Source: Bog-756 sp963756515 (GTDB lineage: Bacteria > Actinomycetota > Acidimicrobiia > Acidimicrobiales > RAAP-2). From it: 64,000 nucleotides of DNA. Positions 17,605 to 25,441 of the stretch are shown in pieces. Every line of letters begins with the position of its first letter. Position 1 is the first letter of the stretch. Made by a program: the position numbers and the translations under genes. The DNA is taken from positions 1-64,000 of the forward strand of contig CAVWNV010000004.1 in the NCBI GenBank assembly GCA_963756515.1. The letters are read 5' to 3'. The notes under the pieces are model-generated. The model was not told the DNA's origin, ran no database searches, and worked only from the letters and a program-made list of their open reading frames with translations.

Positions 17605-19506
17605 ATGAGCATGGCCGGCCATGGCATGGGCGGTGGTGGTGGTGGCCAGTTCGGCGGGGTCATGCGCTCCATGCGGCGCGACGACTCGGTTACACAACAA
17701 CGCGTCACCAAGGGGACGGCCAAGCGGATGGTGCAGTTCGCCCGCCCCTATCGGACCATCCTGGCCTGGTTCCTGGTGTTGGTGATCATCGACGCGGTCA
17801 TCGGGGTCGTGAACCCCCTGCTCTTCCGCTCCATCATCGACAAGGGCATCCCCGAGCACAACAAGGATCTGATCATCGGTCTGGCCGGAGTGGCCGCGGT
17901 GTTGGCCATTCTGGACACGGGACTGTCGATCGGCATCCGCTATGTCTCGGCCAAGGTCGGCGAGGGACTCATCTTCGACATGCGCTCGAAGGTGTTCGAG
18001 CACATCCAGAAGATGCCCATCGCCTTTTTCACCCGGACCCAGACCGGCGCGCTGATCAGCCGCCTGAACAACGACGTGATCGGGGCCCAGCAGGCCTTCA
18101 CCGACACGCTCTCCTCGGTGGTGTCCAATCTGATCAGCGTGACCCTGGTGCTGATCGTGATGTTCTTCCTGTCGTGGCAGATCACCGTGATAAGCCTCAT
18201 CATCCTGCCGGTGTTCGTACTGCCGGCCAAGCGGGTGGGACGCCGGCTGTCGTCGATCACCCGCGAGTCCTACGGGCTCAACGCCCAGATGAACAACACC
18301 ATGACCGAACGCTTCAACGTCTCCGGCGCCCTGTTGGTCAAGCTGTTCGGACGACCGGGCCAGGAGCGGGACGAGTTCGAGCAGAAGGCCGGGCGGGTTC
18401 GCGACATCGGCGTGACGCAGGCCATGTACGCCCGGTTCTTCATCGCCGCCCTGACTCTGACCGCGGCCCTGGCCACTGCGGTGGTGTACGGATGGGGCGG
18501 CATCCAGGTGGTGAACGGCACCCTCGAGCTGGGGACGGTGGTGGCACTGGCCGCCTACCTGACCCGTCTCTACGGACCGCTCACCGCCCTGTCCAACGTG
18601 CAGATCGACGTGATGACGGCCCTGGTCTCCTTCGACCGGGTCTTCGAGGTCCTCGACCTCCCCCCGATGATCCAGGACAAGCCGGATGCACGGCCGATTC
18701 CCCCGGGACCGGCGCGCATCGAGTTCGACCATGTCGACTTCCGGTACCCGACGGCCGAGGATGTCTCGCTGGCCTCACTGGAGTCGGTGGCCGTGTTGGA
18801 CGCCACCGAGTCCCAACAGGTCCTGTTCGACGTGTCCTTCGCAGCCGAGCCGGGCCAGCTGGTGGCGTTGGTCGGGCCGTCGGGGGCGGGCAAGACCACC
18901 ATCAGCCAACTCCTGCCCCGCCTCTACGACGTGACCTCAGGCGCCATCCGGATCAACGGGTTGGATGTGCGCGACACGACCTCGGAGTCGCTGACGGCGA
19001 CCATCGGCGTCGTCACCCAGGACGCCCACCTCTTCCACGACACCATCCGGGGCAACCTGCTCTACGCCAAGCCCGATGCCACCGAAGGTGAGCTGGACGC
19101 CGCGCTGGCCGGGGCCCAGATCGCCACCATGGTCAGTAGCCTCGCCGACGGGCTCGACACCGTGGTCGGCGACCGGGGCTATCGGCTGTCCGGGGGCGAG
19201 AAGCAGAGGATCGCCATCGCCCGCATCCTGTTGAAGGCTCCGGAGATCGTGGTCCTCGACGAGGCTACCGCCCACCTGGACTCCGAGTCCGAGGCCGCCG
19301 TGCAACAAGCGCTGGCCACGGCCCTTCGGGGTCGGACCTCACTGGTCATCGCCCACCGCCTGTCCACTGTCAGGGAGGCTGATGCGATCCTGGTGCTGGA
19401 CCACGGCAGAATTGTCGAGCACGGACGCCATGACGAACTGCTGGCCCAGGGGGGCCTGTATGCCGAGCTCTACCGCATCCAGTTCGAGCGCCAGGAGATG
19501 CACTGA
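17605..19506 (+). CDS. ABC exporter, fused permease and ATPase
   Basis: The 633-residue protein has a Gly/Met-rich N-terminus, about six membrane segments (roughly 50-340) and one ATPase domain. Walker A is GPSGAGKTT, the signature is LSGGEKQRIAIAR and Walker B is IVVLDEATAHLD, followed by the H-loop IAHRLST. It works as a dimer exporting lipids or drugs across the inner membrane. An extra 20 or so residues (DVSLASLESVAVLDATESQQ) are inserted early in the ATPase domain. GGAG precedes ATG 17605. No partner half-transporter is adjacent. Confidence 0.93.
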   Translation: MSMAGHGMGGGGGGQFGGVMRSMRRDDSVTQQRVTKGTAKRMVQFARPYRTILAWFLVLVIIDAVIGVVNPLLFRSIIDKGIPEHNKDLIIGLAGVAAVLAILDTGLSIGIRYVSAKVGEGLIFDMRSKVFEHIQKMPIAFFTRTQTGALISRLNNDVIGAQQAFTDTLSSVVSNLISVTLVLIVMFFLSWQITVISLIILPVFVLPAKRVGRRLSSITRESYGLNAQMNNTMTERFNVSGALLVKLFGRPGQERDEFEQKAGRVRDIGVTQAMYARFFIAALTLTAALATAVVYGWGGIQVVNGTLELGTVVALAAYLTRLYGPLTALSNVQIDVMTALVSFDRVFEVLDLPPMIQDKPDARPIPPGPARIEFDHVDFRYPTAEDVSLASLESVAVLDATESQQVLFDVSFAAEPGQLVALVGPSGAGKTTISQLLPRLYDVTSGAIRINGLDVRDTTSESLTATIGVVTQDAHLFHDTIRGNLLYAKPDATEGELDAALAGAQIATMVSSLADGLDTVVGDRGYRLSGGEKQRIAIARILLKAPEIVVLDEATAHLDSESEAAVQQALATALRGRTSLVIAHRLSTVREADAILVLDHGRIVEHGRHDELLAQGGLYAELYRIQFERQEMH

Positions 19507-19614
19507 CTCCTGAGTCGGATCGTGGTCAACGGTCAGCCGCGCCAGCGGAAGTCGGCGGGCCAATCTCGACGGAATCGGGGTGCTGCCGGCGTGGCAGGCC
19601 GGCGGTGACCTCGG

Positions 19615-20757
19615 CTAGCGGTCGGGTGGAGGACGCTGATTCCTGAGTTGATTGTGGAATCGGCACAGGACCCGTCCGTTCTCCTGCGTGGTGGCGCCCC
19701 CGGCCGCGTAGGGCACGATGTGATCGATCTGGCTGTCATCAGCGGGCCGGTCACAGTACGGGTGGGTGCACGCCCGATCCCGCACTTCGACGGCTCGGCG
19801 CGTGGCACCGGAGAACAGCCGGGTGGTGGGGCTGACCTCGACACGGCCACCCGGCGCGAAGACGGCCCGCTCGAAGTACGCCTCGTCCAACCACGGCAGC
19901 AACGACCCCGGCGAGATGGCCGTACCCGAGGACAGTTCACAGATCCGGCCGTGCAGTGTCTCGTAGCCGACCAGGATGGTGAAGAGCGGACGGGGCCGAC
20001 GCCCGTCGCTCGGTGCCGTCCGACTCCTCGTGGCCATCTCGACCAGTGCGTCGGCCCGGCGTTGGCCTGCGGTGCGGGCCAGCTCGGAGGAGACAGGCTC
20101 CCGCCCCAACTCCGTCCGGGCCGCGGCCCAGTCGGACTCGAACATGTCGCCTTCGATGCGCTCCAACTCTTCGCCGACGATGGAACCGGAGATGGGATCG
20201 AGCGTGATCCCACCCAGCCACATGCCCTGGAAGCTGCGCTCGAGATAGACGTGGCGACGATCGCGGCGCTTCTGATCGTCCCCGTCGGCACCATCGGGGT
20301 CGGCCAGCTGCTTCCAGTAGGCGACAGCCCTCGTGAAGGGCTCGAATCGGAGAGTGCACGCCTGGTCCACGAGCATCGCCTCGTCGCGGACGAGCGCTTC
20401 CTCGGTCGGCAGTCTGCGCAGTGAGGTGAACACGTCGATGTGGGCGGCGGCGATGTCACCTGCGGCCCAGGCGCGTTTGCAGTCGGGAAGGTGCCGGAGC
20501 TCACGCCCCCGACGCACCACCCTCCGGGCCTGTGCCTTCGGTAGCCGGCAGCGGGATGCCAGCCACATGGAGGCGTTCTGCGCACCGTCGAGCGCCCAGT
20601 TACCCGAGGCGTCGAAGGCGGCGGTGGCGTCGGTGACGAAGGAGTCGAGACGGGCCAGCTGTCGTTGGAGCCGCTCGATCGACTCCGCGTCGGAGTACAT
20701 CGAGGGATCGGCACCACTGAGCCGATCGATCGCTTCGGTTAGGACGTCGAGATCCAT
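19615..20757 (-). CDS. DUF222/HNH endonuclease domain protein
   Basis: The 380-residue protein has an N-terminal DUF222 helical domain and a C-terminal HNH nuclease: DRACTHPYCDRPADDSQIDHIVPYAAGG followed by NGRVLCRFHN. The Cys pair and the D-H-I and H-N residues are intact. This is the 13E12-repeat family, found in many copies in mycobacteria and other actinobacteria and thought to be mobile-element associated. No flanking inverted repeats or group I/II intron features were seen, so mobility is only inferred. Confidence 0.9.
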   Translation of the reverse strand: MDLDVLTEAIDRLSGADPSMYSDAESIERLQRQLARLDSFVTDATAAFDASGNWALDGAQNASMWLASRCRLPKAQARRVVRRGRELRHLPDCKRAWAAGDIAAAHIDVFTSLRRLPTEEALVRDEAMLVDQACTLRFEPFTRAVAYWKQLADPDGADGDDQKRRDRRHVYLERSFQGMWLGGITLDPISGSIVGEELERIEGDMFESDWAAARTELGREPVSSELARTAGQRRADALVEMATRSRTAPSDGRRPRPLFTILVGYETLHGRICELSSGTAISPGSLLPWLDEAYFERAVFAPGGRVEVSPTTRLFSGATRRAVEVRDRACTHPYCDRPADDSQIDHIVPYAAGGATTQENGRVLCRFHNQLRNQRPPPDR

Positions 20758-20816
20758 GGGAAGAGTGAAGCATCCGGGTGTGACACCGGATCAGGCCACG
20801 GGGCGGAACCGGACGA

Positions 20817-21002
20817 TCAGGCCGCCTCGCCGACGCAGAGGGACAGCTCTCCCTTTTCGTGGCTGTCTCCTTGGTCGAGCGCCCGATCCGAGGACCACCC
20901 GCTGGCCCGGGCCAGGGTGGCTCGGACCGCCCACTCCCGCTCCGACGACCCGGGCGGGCGGGGGTGGGAGGATGACTGGGTTCCGTGGTCTTGCTCGTAC
21001 AT
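20817..21002 (-). CDS. small hypothetical protein (tentative)
   Basis: A 61-residue hydrophilic frame, MYEQDHGTQSSSHPRPPGSS to ELSLCVGEAA, lies downstream of the terminator at 21128-21165, so it needs its own promoter. There is no good ribosome site. Its middle (SEREWAVRATLARASGW) is helix-prone. Nothing is recognised, and it may not be a gene. Confidence 0.25.
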   Translation of the reverse strand: MYEQDHGTQSSSHPRPPGSSEREWAVRATLARASGWSSDRALDQGDSHEKGELSLCVGEAA

Positions 21003-21127
21003 GGTGATGCTCGATTCTCTGTTGGGGGGGCTGGGTTCGTGAGGGGCAGGGTTGGGAAGGGGTAGGGGCAGGGCCAGGGCGGTCCGACCGGTGGCACCGG
21101 AGAGCAGGATGAAGGAGCGCGCCAGGG

Positions 21128-21165
21128 AAAACAAAAAAGGAGCCGCTTCCTCAGAAGCGACTCCT
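21128..21165 (-). terminator. intrinsic terminator
   Basis: On the minus strand a 12-bp stem AGGAGTCGCTTC / GAAGCGGCTCCT (one G-T pair) with a 4-base loop is followed by TTTTTTGTTTT. This is the clearest rho-independent terminator seen in the window. It ends a leftward transcript whose only candidate gene is the small ORF at 21197-21382. Confidence 0.92.
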
Positions 21166-21196
21166 CGACGGGTTCAGACCTTGGCCAGATGTCTGT

Positions 21197-21382
21197 CTAT
21201 TCCGTCGAGAGTGCCTCTCGGACCGCCTTGGCGCTGGATACCAGGGCCTTCTTGCTACAAGCGGTAGAAATTCCGGCAATGGACACCGCCATGGAGGGAG
21301 GCCCAGTCTCGACCTTCTTTTGGTCGTCGAGCTGCCCCTGCTCCGGATCTGACGGAGTGCCCATGTCCCTCACGAAGTCCAT
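21197..21382 (-). CDS. small protein of unknown function
   Basis: A 61-residue frame (MDFVRDMGTPSDPEQGQLDD to KAVREALSTE) ends 31 bp before the terminator stem, which supports it as a transcribed gene. The N-terminal half is acidic. The C-terminal half (GPPSMAVSIAGISTACSKKALVSSAKAVREAL) is an amphipathic helix with one Cys. Alternative starts are GTG 21460 and ATG 21364. The leader-plus-Ser/Thr/Cys core layout resembles peptide precursors, but no modification or export enzyme is adjacent. No family is recognised. Confidence 0.5.
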   Translation of the reverse strand: MDFVRDMGTPSDPEQGQLDDQKKVETGPPSMAVSIAGISTACSKKALVSSAKAVREALSTE

Positions 21383-21554
21383 TGTAGCGGGTGGATCACC
21401 CTGAGCGGTATCACCGGAGGCGGTACCGGAGGGTCGGGCCGACGTTCGGGACGAACGCACCGGGTGGATGGGGTTCCCGGGCCGCTCGGAACCGGCCGCA
21501 TGGTCCCGCTCCTCACGTGCCGGTACCCCCAGGAAGGGCCGTTACCGTTGGCGG

Positions 21555-22853
21555 GTGGCTCGCTTCGTCGTCGACATCACACCGCTCCGGAAGCATCGGA
21601 ACTTCCGGAGGCTGTGGGCCGGCCAGGTGGTGTCCGGCCTGGGGTCGCAGCTGACCCTGGTGGCGGTGTCGTTCCAGGCCTATGCCCTGACCCACTCGAC
21701 GCTGGTGGTCGGCCTCATCGGCATGGCTCAGCTCTTCCCGCTGCTGGCCGGGGCCCTCTGGGGTGGAACCCTGGCCGATGCCGTGGACCGAAGGAGGGTG
21801 CTGGTCATGACCCAGGTGGCCATGGCCGCGGCGGTGGGCGGTCTGGTGGCCAACGCCTCGCTCTCGCATCCGGCTGTCTGGCCACTCTTCGTCTGCACCG
21901 GGGTAGGAGCCGGACTTCAGGGAATCGACTGGCCGGCGCGTCGCGCCGCCCTTCCCATGCTGGTGGACGAGGAAGACGTGACGGCGGCGATCGCGCTGCA
22001 GACCACCATCCAGCAGCTGGCGCTGGTGGCCGGGCCCGCCCTGGCCGGGGTCCTCATCGCCACCATCGGGTTGGGCGCGGTGTACGGAATCGACGTCGCC
22101 ACGTACGGAGTGGCGCTGGTGGCGGCGCTCCTCCTGCCCACGCTGGTGCCGTCGGGCGGAGGTACGCCGATGGGCTTCCGGTCCATGACCGAGGGCTTCC
22201 GGCATCTGCGCGGCCAGAAGCTGCTGTCGGCCACGTACTGGATCGATCTCAACGCCATGATCTTCGGGATGCCCCGGGCCGTCTTCCCGGCGTTGGGCAC
22301 GGGACTGTTCGGTGGCGGCGCCGGCGTGGTCGGCCTCCTCTACGCCGCCCCCGGTGCCGGCTCACTGGTCGGTTCGCTCTTCACCGGGTGGTGCGGCCGG
22401 GTCCGGCACCAGGGCCGGGCCATCGCCGCCTGCGTGACCATCTGGGGTGTGACCATCGCCCTGTTCGGTGTGATCCCGGTGCTGTGGATCGGCCTGGCGC
22501 TGTTGGCGCTGGCCGGAGCGGCCGACGTCGTCTCGGCCGTGTTCCGCCAAGCGGTCCAACAGAGGGCCGTGCCCGAACACCTGCAGGGACGGCTGTCGGG
22601 GACATTCTTCGCCGTGGTGGCCGGAGGTCCCCGCCTCGGTGACGCCGAGACGGGGCTGGCCGCGGCCGTCGGCGGTCCCCAGTTCGCGGTGTGGTCGGGA
22701 GGACTGGCCTGCGTGGCCGGCGTGGCCGTCCTGCTGTGGCGGGTCCCCGAGCTGTGGCGGGACGACGGGGGTGGCCAGCCCCTGACGCCGGCAGCCCAGG
22801 CGGAGGCTGTGGCCGAGGTCACCACCGAGTTGGGGGAAGGCGAGCCGCTCTGA
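21555..22853 (+). CDS. MFS transporter, EntS-like
   Basis: The 432-residue protein has about 12 membrane segments. It starts VARFVVDITPLRKHRNFRRLWAGQ, the N-terminal signature of the MFS subgroup with enterobactin exporter EntS. The loop 2-3 motif reads GGTLADAVDRRRVL. The GTG 21555 start removes an unconserved 29-residue extension. It likely exports a small amphipathic compound such as a siderophore or drug; no siderophore synthesis genes are in the window. Confidence 0.88.
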   Translation: MARFVVDITPLRKHRNFRRLWAGQVVSGLGSQLTLVAVSFQAYALTHSTLVVGLIGMAQLFPLLAGALWGGTLADAVDRRRVLVMTQVAMAAAVGGLVANASLSHPAVWPLFVCTGVGAGLQGIDWPARRAALPMLVDEEDVTAAIALQTTIQQLALVAGPALAGVLIATIGLGAVYGIDVATYGVALVAALLLPTLVPSGGGTPMGFRSMTEGFRHLRGQKLLSATYWIDLNAMIFGMPRAVFPALGTGLFGGGAGVVGLLYAAPGAGSLVGSLFTGWCGRVRHQGRAIAACVTIWGVTIALFGVIPVLWIGLALLALAGAADVVSAVFRQAVQQRAVPEHLQGRLSGTFFAVVAGGPRLGDAETGLAAAVGGPQFAVWSGGLACVAGVAVLLWRVPELWRDDGGGQPLTPAAQAEAVAEVTTELGEGEPL

Positions 22854-22925
22854 GGGCCTGGGTGACCCCCACGCCGCGGCCGGTGGCAACGTTCACGCCT
22901 GAAGTGGAATTGCCCCTCCGGTTGT

Positions 22926-22936
22926 GTTACGTTAAC
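22926..22936. promoter_or_regulatory. candidate TetR operator
   Basis: GTTACGTTAAC reads as GTTA-CGT-TAAC, an inverted repeat, about 190 bp before the DHA2-type MFS gene. It overlaps a possible weak promoter (TTGCCC at 22910, TAACTG at 22933, 17 bp apart). The TetR gene that ends this operon is the likely binder. Two direct copies of CAGTCCGCTCG(T/A)CCG follow at 23017-23055 in the long leader. All of this is inference from layout. Confidence 0.4.
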
Positions 22937-23128
22937 TGGAGTGGTGGTTCCGGTTCGCCGGTCGGCGGCACCCCGGACCTCCGCAGCTCCCCCGACCACA
23001 GCTCCCGGCAGTCCCAGCAGTCCGCTCGTCCGCAGTCCGCAGTCCGCTCGACCGCAGTCCGCACACGCTCGCACCGCCGGAGCCCACGCCGCCCAGTGCC
23101 CCGGCCCGGCCCACACGACAAGGACCCC

Positions 23129-24595
23129 ATGCCCAGATCATCCGAACGGACCGGCTACCGAGCCACCTTCGTGGTGCTCATGCTGGCCGTCACCGCGTAC
23201 TCGCTGTTGCAGTCCTTGGTGGTACCGGTGCTCTCCACCTTCCAACGCGACCTGCACACCTCCCAGGGAACGGTCACGTGGTTGCTCACCGCGTTCTTGT
23301 TGTCCGCCTCGATCTTCACGCCGATCTTCGGCCGCATCGGAGACATGGTCGGCAAGGAGCGGATGCTGGTCGTCACGATGTTGGCCCTGGCGGCCGGCAC
23401 CGTCATGGCCGGACTGGCCCAGTCGATCGGAGTACTGATCGTGGCCCGGGCCATCCAGGGCATCGGGGGTGCGGTCCTGCCGCTCTCGTTCGGGATCATC
23501 CGGGACGAGTTCCCGTCGGGCAAGGTTGCGACCGGCGTCGGCATCGTGGCGGCCATGGCTGCGGTCGGGGGCGGGGCCGGCATCGTCCTGGCCGGGCCGA
23601 TCGTCAGCCACCTCAACTATCACTGGCTGTTCTGGATCCCGTTGGCCATTTCGCTCTCCGCCGCGGTCATGGCCCACTTCTTCGTTCCCGAGTCACCGGT
23701 ACGGACACCCGGCCGGATCAACTGGGTCGGTGCCACACTCCTGTCCGGTTGGCTGGTGGCACTGCTCCTCGGCGTGAGCGAAGCCCCCACGTGGGGTTGG
23801 GGATCGCCGAAGGTCATCGGACTGATCGGGCTGGCCGTCGTCGTGGGCGTGGCCTGGGTCTTCGCCGAGTACCGTTCGAAGGAGCCCCTCATCGACATGA
23901 AGATGATGAGGATCCCGGCGGTGTGGACGAACAACCTGGTGGCCTTCCTGATCGGGATCGGCATGTACTCGGTCATCGGATTCCTGCCCGAGTTCCTGCA
24001 GACCCCGAAGTCGTCCGGCTACGGGTTCGGCGCCAGCATCATCCAGTCGGGCCTCTACCTGTTGCCCCTCACCGTCACCATGTTCATCACCGGCATGCTG
24101 TCCGGCCGGATCGCCGCCGCCATCGGCTCGAAGGCCGCCGTCATCATCGGCGCCTTCTTCTCCCTCACGGGCTACCTGATGCTGGCCTTCGCCCACACCC
24201 AGCCGTGGGAGATCTACACGGCCAGCGCGCTCCTCGGCGTCGGTATCGGCCTGGCCTTCTCGGCCATGTCGAACCTGGTCGTCCAAGCGGTACCGGCCGA
24301 GCAGACAGGGGTGGCCAGTGGGATGAACGCCAACATCCGCACCATCGGTGGGGCCATCGGGGCGGCGGTGATGTCCAGCATCGTGACCTCGGTGCTCCTG
24401 CACAGTGGACTTCCGGCGGAGTCCGGCTACACCCGGGGATTCGCCTTTCTGGCCGCCATGACGGTGGTGGCGATCGTGGCCGCCATCTTCATTCCCACGA
24501 CTCCGAAGGTCCCGGCCGGTGAGGACCGGGACCATCACCATCACCTCGAGCACGCCGAGCTGGCTCTGATCCCGGCCGGAACCATCGCCGAATGA
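23129..24595 (+). CDS. MFS drug exporter, DHA2 (14-TM) type
   Basis: The 488-residue protein has about 14 membrane segments. It carries motif A GRIGDMVGKERML, motif C-like GGGAGIVLAGPIV and the C-terminal GVASGMNANIRTIGGAIGAA typical of EmrB/QacA proteins. The C-terminus has a short His run (DHHHHLEH). ATG 23129 follows AAGGA. It overlaps the TetR gene by ATGA, so efflux pump and regulator are one operon. Confidence 0.92.
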   Translation: MPRSSERTGYRATFVVLMLAVTAYSLLQSLVVPVLSTFQRDLHTSQGTVTWLLTAFLLSASIFTPIFGRIGDMVGKERMLVVTMLALAAGTVMAGLAQSIGVLIVARAIQGIGGAVLPLSFGIIRDEFPSGKVATGVGIVAAMAAVGGGAGIVLAGPIVSHLNYHWLFWIPLAISLSAAVMAHFFVPESPVRTPGRINWVGATLLSGWLVALLLGVSEAPTWGWGSPKVIGLIGLAVVVGVAWVFAEYRSKEPLIDMKMMRIPAVWTNNLVAFLIGIGMYSVIGFLPEFLQTPKSSGYGFGASIIQSGLYLLPLTVTMFITGMLSGRIAAAIGSKAAVIIGAFFSLTGYLMLAFAHTQPWEIYTASALLGVGIGLAFSAMSNLVVQAVPAEQTGVASGMNANIRTIGGAIGAAVMSSIVTSVLLHSGLPAESGYTRGFAFLAAMTVVAIVAAIFIPTTPKVPAGEDRDHHHHLEHAELALIPAGTIAE

Positions 24596-25314
24596 CCGCC
24601 CGTCCCCCTGCCCTCCGGACCCGCCCGACCGGGCCCGACGCCCGGTCCGAAACCGGGCCTGGCGACACGCCCACACTCCGCCGTGACGCCGCCCGCAACC
24701 GGTCGAAGATCCTGGCCGCGGCCCGGGCCTCCTTCGACGAGTATGGGGTCGACGTGGGGGTGGAGGTCATCGCCCAGCGAGCCGGCGTGGGGGTCGGGAC
24801 CCTCTACCGTCGCTTCCCCACCAAGGAGCTGCTCATCGAGGCGGTGGTGGCCGAGGTTCTCGACGCGGTTCTGTCGGCGGCCGAGTCCGCCCTCGAGCAC
24901 GAGTCCCCGGCCGATGGGTTCTCCGAATTCATCCGGGCGGTGGGCTGGCTGCAGTTCGAGCACGCCGGATGCCTGACCCGGCTCTGGAACAACACCACCG
25001 GTGACGTCCGGGACCAGATCGAAGCGGCCAGCCGGTCGTTGCTGACCCGGGCCCAGCAGGCCGGCGCGGTCCGACCGGACCTCGTGTACGAGGACGTGGT
25101 CGTGCTGTTCTGGTCACTCCGGGGGGTGATCGAAGCCACGTCGGCGGTCTCACCCGAGGCGTGGCTTCGGCACCTCGAGCTGCTGATGACGTCGCTGGCC
25201 CCTGACGGTCGGCTCCTCCGGCACCCTCCCCTGACGGCCCGTCAGGTGGAGGAGGCCAAGGCGGCCGTGGCCCTTCGGGAGAGGCTGCGGTCGGGGCACA
25301 TTCCGGCCGGCTGA
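24592..25314 (+). CDS. TetR/AcrR family regulator
   Basis: The 240-residue protein has an N-terminal helix-turn-helix: NRSKILAAARASFDEYGVDVGVEVIAQRAGVGVGTLYRRFPTKELL (about residues 37-82). A ligand-binding C-terminal domain follows with the LHRLWN-like segment TRLWNN. It starts within the stop codon of the MFS gene (ATGA, 24592-24595). Its inferred job is repression of the exporter operon from the site near 22926, relieved by the exported compound. Confidence 0.93.
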   Translation: MTARPPALRTRPTGPDARSETGPGDTPTLRRDAARNRSKILAAARASFDEYGVDVGVEVIAQRAGVGVGTLYRRFPTKELLIEAVVAEVLDAVLSAAESALEHESPADGFSEFIRAVGWLQFEHAGCLTRLWNNTTGDVRDQIEAASRSLLTRAQQAGAVRPDLVYEDVVVLFWSLRGVIEATSAVSPEAWLRHLELLMTSLAPDGRLLRHPPLTARQVEEAKAAVALRERLRSGHIPAG

Positions 25315-25441
25315 TCGGCCGGTTCCGAGGGGATCGGGTGGCCACCCAGGCGGTCCGAGAAAATCCGGATTCCCCATCGACAACCGACGCGACGCATGCC
25401 AGCATGGTCGCCGTCGGGGGGCCGCTAGGGGAGGTCGCCGA

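Noticed and set aside
16960..18732. 590-codon minus-strand frame opposite the oxidoreductase and ABC exporter
   Set aside because: It is antisense to two well-supported genes and has His/Gln/Gly-rich content typical of antisense frames in GC-rich DNA.
19615..20757. Treating the DUF222/HNH gene as a homing endonuclease or insertion element
   Set aside because: No inverted repeats, target duplication, intron or intein features were visible around it.
21197..21382. Calling the small ORF a lanthipeptide or other RiPP precursor
   Set aside because: No modification enzyme, protease or dedicated exporter flanks it; the MFS gene is on the opposite strand and of a general type.
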